In this document: positions 57,006 to 64,000 of the stretch, piece after piece
Position numbering within the stretch: the first letter of the stretch is position 1
Layout of the letters: each line of letters begins with the position of its first letter
Assembly (NCBI GenBank): GCA_018697195.1
Contig: JAGMWU010000028.1
Location: 6,489,793 to 6,553,792 of the forward strand
DNA from: Certhia americana
Taxonomy: Eukaryota > Chordata > Aves > Passeriformes > Certhiidae
Direction: 5' to 3'
DNA: 64,000 nucleotides
Notes under the pieces: model-generated
Database searches by the model: none
What the model was told of the DNA's origin: nothing
What the model saw: the letters and a program-made list of their open reading frames with translations, nothing else
Position numbers and translations under genes: made by a program

Positions 57006-58506
57006 CCAGAGAGCTGGACTGCTGCAACATCCGACTCTGGAATTGTGGCTAATCTCCAGCAAGTGTCAGCCTTGGGTGGTTCTGCACAAGCCTCCCCTGT
57101 GTCTGTGCTTCCCACATTGCAGCTGCTGCTAAAGGATGATTTTGGGCCCTCTTCCCTTATCTGTAGTGGAGGATAGAGTGGCTTCAGGGCCAAGCCCAGC
57201 TTGGGACTCAGAGTGGTGTTTGTAGGGCTCTGGATATGTTTGCTGGGAGTTGTGGAGCTGCAGGAGAAAGGAGAATAGTCTTGTTTTTTTGGCAGCCCTG
57301 GGTGTTCCCCCTTGCCTGCGTGAGGTCATCAGCTGCAAGACTGTCACCTCCTGTTCTGTATTTTGCTTGGGGCCCAGAGTGACTTGGAGGACTGTGGGCA
57401 CCAAGTTTTGCAATTGGGCCAAATATGCAAAGCATTCTGAAAATAATGCTGAAAGGATTGCAAACACTCTGACATATCTTAAAGTGGCCATTACTGGGGG
57501 AACAGGGAGGATGGATCTGTCTGGATGGCAGTTGTGAGGACTTTGCTGGTCAGGTCCAGGTACTCAGAGCAAGGTTTTCCTATTCCTTTTTTTTTGCTGC
57601 TGATGCCAGCCTATAGCACAGATTTGATCGCTGTGTGGCATGCTGGGCTCACAGCATATGGGGGGTGTGTTGTGGACTTACAGGGAATTCTCAGCAACTT
57701 AAATCTTACCTCAGGCTTTCTCTGTGTCCATCTGTGAGCCCTTACATTGATCCTCAGGACAAACTAATTTTTGTGGTTTCTCCCCTCATAAAATCCATCC
57801 AGGTGCGTGCCAGGAGGTTTTGCTGGGATGTGGCTTTGCTGGGGCTGTGTTTGTGCTTCATGGTGAGAGTCACCTGCTCGAATTACCTAGCATCATTTAA
57901 ACTGAGTGGGGACACCTGCAGCCTTCCCATGGTGGACTGAGGAAAAACAGCCGCTTGGACTCCTCTTGTAGCAAATTCCAGGTGAACTTCACACAGAAGC
58001 AGTGTTTCTCCTCCTATAGGCTTCCAGGCAGCTCAAGGGAAGGTGTCCTCACTGCTAATCTCTTGGCTTGAGCAGGGTAGCCCTGATGTTCAGGACAAAC
58101 AAAGCCTCTTCCTTCACTGCTGCTGCTCTGAGAGGAACAAAATGTGCTGTGGAGGCAAAGGGGAGCAGCTTATCCCAAACCATGGCGTGCACTTGTGGAT
58201 GCCCTGGCTCTGGAGCAGGGAGGCTGGCAAGAGGTTGCCCCCAAAACTAGGGCTGGGGAATCCCAGAGATAGGATCTACTAGCTGTGGTGGTTGGAAAGG
58301 GATGGGGGACCTAGAAAAATTGTAGCCAGTGATGTGCCATTCCTTACATGGGATCTGACACAGGGGCTGAAGGGGCTGGTGGGTTCTCAGGGGCTGGCAG
58401 AGGGTGCTGCTGGGTGTTTCTGCCCTCCAAGGAAACTCCCGAACCAGATCAAGCCCTCCTCTTGATTAAGCGGAAAAAACAGGCTCTGGAGAGAAACAGC
58501 CTATGT

Positions 58507-58516
58507 CCTTTTAAGG
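58507..58516 (+). promoter_or_regulatory. CArG box (candidate SRF site)
   Basis: CCTTTTAAGG, an exact CC(A/T)6GG match, in the inferred first intron of CSRP1. CSRP1 in mammals is known to have a CArG-dependent smooth muscle enhancer within the gene. The match is seen; function is inferred. Confidence 0.5.
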
Positions 58517-59419
58517 CAATCCAAAGGCTGGGACTGGAAGAACCAGGCTGTAAGGGAGGGATTTGGCACATTGAGAAGCCCAGCCTGCAGGGCCTTTGGA
58601 AGAGAGACTTCCCAGCTGCTGTGATCACACCCCAAACATCCAGCATCCTGGGAGCCAGCACAGCCTCTCCAGCCCCTGCTCCTGGCACCCTCCATCCACC
58701 TTCTCTATCTGTCCATCCTGCACTGAGACCCTCTAGGCATCTGGGAGCTGTGGCCAGGATAAAGTGCGGTCAGCAAGTCATTTCTGACACCTGTCCTGAT
58801 CCCTGCCCTGGTAACCAGGTTGGGATCAGTTTCCCTTTTCCTGACAAAATACTCTCACACAGGGAAGATCCTGACTTCCCCATGAGCTGGGAGGTGCAGG
58901 GATCTTGCTGTGCCTGTGCGTCCTTCATGCTCCCCGATCTCTGATTGATGTTTGTACAGCTGCCAGTCCTACTAGGTTTAGCACCCATCTGCGCAGCTGG
59001 AAGAGCCACTGGGATTGGAGGCTCAGGGGTGGGGCTTCAGCTGCCTGAGGTGACCCAGGATCTGTTGCACAGCAGGGCTCTAAGCTTCTGGTATGCCCTG
59101 GCAGACCCAGGTCCCTTCCTCATCTCCACACAGCTGAGCTGAGGGAGGTGATGAGATCCTACACACTTGGCATGCTGGCAAATCTTGTACTGTGAAAGTG
59201 GGGTTTGGTTTTGGGGATCTTGTCCTTCTGCTTTAGCTGTTCAGGGATTAGGAAGCACGTGGTGACTTCTGCTGCCTGTCCCAAGATGGGAGCAGGATGA
59301 GGAATTACAGAGGTGTTGGAAAGAGAGAGACCCCTAGAGATCTCTCAAGCTTGTGCCTATTGACCTTACTTTTATCATTGGGCCCGTTCAAAAAGTGTTT
59401 TATTGTCCTTGTAGCAACC

Positions 59420-59640
59420 CCAGGTTGCTGTTTGATCCTCCTTAACTTTCTCTTGGCCACACTCAATCAGCCTGGCTCCCTCAGAATCTCCTTGCAGGAC
59501 TTTGTTTTGTGAATGTCTCAAGGTTTGTGTTGACCTTGTCTTCACAAGTATCAACGCCCTTCTGGGCTGGAACTCTGCTGCTTGTGTAAGCAACTCACAG
59601 TATTTTAGTGTTATCTGCAAATCTAGGGGCCTCTTGATTA
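59420..59640 (-). repeat. Possible older CR1 remnant
   Basis: Antisense and diverged; AGTGTTATCTGCAAATCTAG resembles a CR1 ORF2 segment. Low support. Confidence 0.35.
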
Positions 59641-60404
59641 TGTCTCATCAGACACAGTTCTGGAAAGAGAAGAGAAATAGAAGCATTTATAGCGTGCTGA
59701 GGAGCTGGATGGTGGCTTAGGCTGGTGCTCAGGTCCTTGCCCTGCATTGTCTTCTTGATTTCAGATTCTCCAGACTTTGGCTGCAGTCTTGGAAGAGACT
59801 GAGATAACCAAGTGCAGGGAGTGCCTGGGATGGGTTGGTCAGGCAAGGCAGGAGCTGATGGTGCTGTGGGACCTTTGCTGGTGTCAGGTGTCAGCTCCTG
59901 CCCTCAGGGCAACCCTGACTATCCCCTGTCCTGCAGTGACTGAGATGGAAGAGTTGGTCAGGGAGGAGAAGCTGGGACTGTGTCCAGGGGTATGGCAGCT
60001 GTCACTCCAGCACCAAGGCTCAGTCACAGTCACCCTGGCCATGGCACGGGGTTGACAGGAGGGCTGTGACCTGAGGAGGTGCCTGGGTAATTCTGTGAGT
60101 GCTCTCTCCCAGCATTGTGTTGCTTCCTCCCTTTTCCTGGCACTGACAGGAGCTGTGAGGTCCCATGGCTCCAAAACAGGGATTTCTGCTGCTCCTGGCA
60201 GACAGAACCAGTAGTCCCTGGGAGGCAGCTGGCACTGGTGGGTGCTGGTTCCCTGAATTCTACTGATTCTGCTCATTGCCAGCCCTGCAGTCTGTGCACG
60301 TGTGGATGTGAGAAAGCTGCTGGAGCTCCGGTGCTGGCTTTGTCTGCTCCACTCGTGCCCTGCAGAGCCCAGCCCCTGTTCCTGACTGTGCTCTCCTCTG
60401 CAGG

Positions 60405-60516
60405 ATGCCAAACTGGGGAGGAGGGAAGAAATGTGGGGTGTGCCAGAAGGCTGTGTACTTCGCTGAGGAGGTGCAGTGTGAAGGCAACAGCTTCCACAAG
60501 TCCTGCTTCTTGTGCA
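60405..60516 (+). CDS. CSRP1: CSRP1 first coding exon (first LIM domain, partial)
   Basis: Cysteine and glycine-rich protein 1, a two-LIM protein that binds zyxin and alpha-actinin on actin structures, prominent in smooth muscle. The exon is preceded by CTCTCCTCTGCAG|G and starts [20 protein letters not shown], matching vertebrate CSRP1. Zinc ligands of LIM1 are Cys10, Cys13, His31 and Cys34 (spacing C-x2-C-x17-H-x2-C); Cys37 begins the second zinc site. The donor TGCA|GTGAGTACC leaves the exon in phase 1, so the next codon (Met in the family) is split. The ATG is one base into the exon. The next exon (VCKKNLDS in the family) was not found before the window ends, so the gene continues to the right. 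Confidence 0.96.
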
Positions 60517-61371
60517 GTGAGTACCACCCCTGCCCTGACCCCCTCTCGGCTTCCTGGGCAAGCACTCCTCAGGATCTCTCCAAACCCCCCCAGCACGGCA
60601 GGAACACAGATCATCCCAGGACACATGGGCTGTCCAAGCTGTAGGGGCTGACCTAAGCCAGCACCTATGCAAAGACTTAGTCCATCCCTACTCCAGGGAA
60701 AGGCCAGGCTGGGTGCTTTGGTCTATGTCCAGATGTTAAGGATTGGAACATGAGACAGGGCCTCTCCCAGCAGTGGTGGCAGGAGGTGCACATCCCATGC
60801 AATGCTCAGAGGTATGGCTGGCTTTAGCCTTCTAAGTGTCTTAGCCACACTAAAAGGTGGTTGAGCCGCGAAAACTGGCATGTAATCTCCTCATATCTGA
60901 GGGGATGATGGGAAGAAAATGTGGTCCTGTCCTGGCCCTTGTGCTGATGGAAACCCTCCTGAGAAGTTCTGAAGCATCACTCCCAGCCTGTCTGCAGATC
61001 CACTATTGCTGAGGTTGTTTCTGGTGTATGTTTGTACCCAAGTGTCACTTCTAGGGAGGGGCAGCAGAACAGGATCTGGTTGCAAGTGATCCAGTGCTGA
61101 ACTCCCTTTCTCTGCCCCCTCTGCAGGATTCTACAAATACTGCTGGGATCCTGCTGCAAGTCCCCAGACACCCTTCCCTGTGTTTGGGGATCCCAGGGCT
61201 GGTGGTGTTGCATGCTGAGAGCAGCTCCTTAAACCCAGGGCATCCAGAGGGGCTGCAGGACATTTGAATCAAAAGATAAGCAGTGTCCTCAGCCTGTGTG
61301 GTACCAGATTACTGTCCTCTGTCCCTGGAGACTGTCAGTATCAGAACCAGTGATTCTCCTGTGCTGACAGG

Positions 61372-61485
61372 AGATGGGGCTTGGAGCAACCTGGTCTAGT
61401 TGAAGGTGTCCCTTCCCATGGTAGGGACTGGGACAAGATGAGTTTTAAGGTCCCTTCCCACCAAAACCTCTCTGGAATTCTGTGA
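61372..61485 (+). repeat. CR1 LINE 3' end fragment
   Basis: Sense: GGAGCAACCTGGTCTAGTTG, then GGTGTCCCTTCCCATGGTAG and a degraded terminus. Confidence 0.75.
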
Positions 61486-63699
61486 ACAGGAGCACACACG
61501 TTGCCTGTGTCTGCTGATGGCTCCTCAAGACGTTGCATCTGCCACAGAGCAGCAGAAATGCATCTCCAGGGTGGCCTTGCAGCAGGGCCCCACTGAGGTT
61601 TAATGTTTCCTCAGCTAGTCCAAGGGCCCTGGTCCCAGTCTCACCATCCCATCACAGCAGGGAGCACAGCTGGGATCTTTTCCATAGGGGCAGCAAGCAG
61701 AAGTGGGATCTGGAAACAGGCACGCTCTGGAACTGATCTCTTCCAGCAGGGAAACTCCAGTGACCTCATAGGATGATCCCTGCCATGCTCCTGTGTCCAC
61801 CTAGCCTGGCTACTGGATACTTCTTGTCCAGCCTGCCTGGGACACAGCATGTACAGCTGGATCCAGATGGGAGAGAGGGAGAGGGAGGCTGCTGTGTCTT
61901 CTCCCTGCAGTGTGGAGGGTGGCCAGCATGGCCAGGAGATCCCATTTGTGGGGGTTTCCAGGCTGAACACTTGCTTTGGCTGGTAGAGCTCAGCAGGGGA
62001 ATTGTAGAGGCTTTTCCTTGGCGGGATGAGGGTGACAGGCTGGGTTCATATGGCAGCTGCTCTGCAGAAGGAAATCCTGTTTGTTCTGCGGCCTCAGATA
62101 AGGAGGGTGGGGAATGTTGTCCTCACCCCTTGTGCACACAGCTGGTTTGCCAGGGAAAGCTGCTGCCATGGGATGCTGGCACTCAGAGAGCAGGGCAGGC
62201 CTCCAGGAACCACAAAATGAGGCTAAAGGCATTGCTTCCAGGTGGGAATACATGGCCACAGTGGGGAAGATGGTCCCCCATGTGTTTTAATGAAAGCAAG
62301 TGCCCAGGGAGTGGTCCTGGGCTCAGTGCTGCTGTCCCTGTGCTTTGCAGGCATTTGTTACGTCACTCTACATGTACCCAGCAGCTCTGCCTGTCCTGGC
62401 TGTGGCTCCCCAGCTTAGGCTGTGACTCCTATGCCAGCCCACCCTGCTGTCCACTGTTCCCAGTCTGTGCCACAGGCTGTTGGTGGTGGTCCTGAGCTCC
62501 TGCATGCCCAGCCTGTTCCCCAGTGCTGCATTTGGGCCCCATCAAGGAACTTGAAACCATTATCTTTAGGGAAGAATAACAAATACTTCAACCAGATCTG
62601 CCAAAAACATCATCTAAAAGGAGCCAAGCCTACCACAGTGCATTAGAGCTCAGGGAACAACTTGGTGATTGACTCCTGGCCATGATCCAGCTGCCTGGGT
62701 AGTGTAGCAGAAATAAGCTGGAATGAGCCCCTTGGCCTTAGAAAGCAGAGGCAGCTCTTGTCTAATTGTTTTGTGGAGCAGTTCAGCTGCTCTTAGGAAA
62801 ACAAAGGGTCCTTAACTTCCATGCTGTGCAGTGCCCTGGAATTTCTGCAATGCACAAGCCTGGGGGAGGGGTAAAAATATTTCTGTTGCCTCTCAAAGCT
62901 CTGTGAGTACAGATGAGGGACTGTGAAAGCTTGGGCTCTAACTCCCAATCCATCCAGATGCCACTGAGATCATTCACTGCTACCCTGGGACAAAGCTCAT
63001 GATAAAGCCCTTTGAAATGCCAGTGAAAGTGCCCAAATTCCTTCCTGATGGAAGCAGTGTCTCTGCAGGGCAGTGCAGAGACCCCAGCAGCAGCCCAGGA
63101 ACTTGGCAGCTTTTGAGCCAGTTACCATTTCTGGTCTCTCCCAGCTGGGATCCGTTCTCCATCCCCAGCTCCTGCTGTGGTGGGAGCGTTGTAGCCAGGA
63201 GATGACTCTGCCAGAGCCTCCTTAGATGGCAGAAGATGCTTCCCTTTCCTCCTCCTTGTCTCAGCAGAGGCACTCAGAGTTCTCCTGGCTGTATTTAGTC
63301 ATGGAAGTGCTGCCTTCTGCCCCTGCTCAGTTTGTGCTGCTCTGAGGGGAGAACTCTGCTCTGTTTGCATTCCTGTGATATTGGGAAAGGCCAAGAAACT
63401 GCTCTGCTGGCCAAGAAGCTGCTGGAAGCCTCGACATTTAAGGTGTGGAAAGCAGGATGGGGAAAGCTGTGTGGCAGCTGCAGCCGGATCTGTTTGGGGC
63501 TGGCTGCCAGCGCTGCAGACTCAGCCCTAGGAGCTGGGATCCTGCAGGGGCATGTGAACACTGGACATCATCTGGAGTTTGGGTGCTGGTGGCCTCCTGT
63601 TCCTGCTGGCTGGGCAGTGTCTCAGGAAGGGCTGGGAAGGGATGTGGCAGCTGTGAGCAGATCTGGGACAGGAGCTGGTACTTCCAAGACCTTAAGGGG

Positions 63700-64000
63700 G
63701 TTCATAAAAGAGAGATAGAGTGACTTTTTACACAGGCAGATAAGGACATGGCAAGGGGAGGGATCCATTTAAACTGAAAGAGGAGCAATCTAGATTAGAT
63801 ATAAGGGACAAAGTTAGATTAGATATATGAGAGAAAGTTAGGTTACATATAAGGAAGTAATTCTTTACTCAGAGGGTGGTGGGACATTTCTTCACAGAGA
63901 AGCTGTGACTGCTCCATCCTTGGAAGTGTTCAAGACCAGGTTGGGCAGGGCTTGGAGCAACTTGGGATAGTGAAAGGTGTCCATGGCAGAGGGTTGGAAT
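63700..64000 (+). repeat. CR1 LINE copy running off the window
   Basis: Sense: AAGGACATGGCAAGGGGAGG, GTTCAAGACCAGGTTGGGCA. It contains three degenerate copies of a TTAGATTAGATATAAG-type unit at about 63789-63853 where an ordinary CR1 has one. Confidence 0.88.

Larger units (their letters stand above)
53875..60403 (+). other. CSRP1: CSRP1 intron 1 (inferred)
   Basis: About 6.5 kb between the candidate non-coding exon and the first coding exon. It contains CR1 fragments (listed) and a perfect CArG box. I see no other gene in it. The unlisted parts (54171-54654, 54926-56892, 57006-60403) look unique, of mixed composition, with only short open frames. Confidence 0.5.
60517..64000 (+). other. CSRP1: CSRP1 intron 2 (partial)
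   Basis: Starts at the GT donor of the first coding exon and runs off the window. It holds two recognised CR1 fragments (61372-61485 and 63700-64000). The rest shows no recognisable exon or repeat. Confidence 0.7.

Noticed and set aside
59884..60672. Minus-strand 262-codon frame
   Set aside because: It is antisense to the CSRP1 coding exon and its flanks.

Overview
This is a window of vertebrate, almost certainly avian (probably passerine) nuclear DNA. The reasons are the many CR1 LINE fragments, several solo-LTR-like elements, and exons of two vertebrate muscle/cytoskeletal genes, PPP1R12B and CSRP1. Most of the window is intron or intergenic DNA, and most open frames in it are chance frames or lie inside repeats. 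No prokaryotic features, tRNAs or CRISPR arrays were seen.

Layout. Bases 1-33,139 are best read as the large first intron of PPP1R12B on the minus strand; no second exon was found, so the rest of that gene lies beyond the left edge. The first coding exon (33,140-33,427) sits in a CpG island running to about 33,720. From 33,730 to 38,900 lie a CR1 copy beside the PPP1R12B promoter, an unassigned CpG-rich segment (about 35,600-36,170), a solo LTR with a clean 5-bp target duplication (36,425-36,907), another CR1 and a second LTR-like element.

From 38,934 to 46,800 on the minus strand lies the most interesting object: a compact ten-exon gene homologous to the protein phosphatase 4 regulatory subunit 3 family (PPP4R3/SMEK). 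The exons can be joined through GT-AG junctions with consistent phase into one uninterrupted 537-codon frame. It keeps the SMEK/ARM-like core but lacks the N-terminal EVH1-like domain. It also lacks nearly all of the long acidic C-terminal tail, keeping a short terminal exon with a basic PKKRRRL cluster. Its introns show that it arose by DNA-level duplication and not by retroposition.

From 46,900 to 53,470 there are repeats (CR1, an LTR-like element, a degenerate internally repeated element) and no recognised gene. A second CpG island at about 53,540-54,170 is the likely promoter and non-coding first exon of CSRP1 on the plus strand. The first coding exon of CSRP1 is at 60,405-60,516, and the gene continues past the right edge. 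The first intron carries a perfect CArg-type CCTTTTAAGG element.

How the genes relate. PPP1R12B (myosin phosphatase targeting subunit 2) and CSRP1 (LIM protein of smooth muscle actin structures) are both contractile/cytoskeletal genes. Here they lie divergently, about 20 kb between their CpG promoters, with the PPP4R3-like gene between them. Both PPP1R12B and the PPP4R3 family encode regulatory subunits of PP2A/PP1-type serine/threonine phosphatases, but nothing in the sequence shows that they act together.
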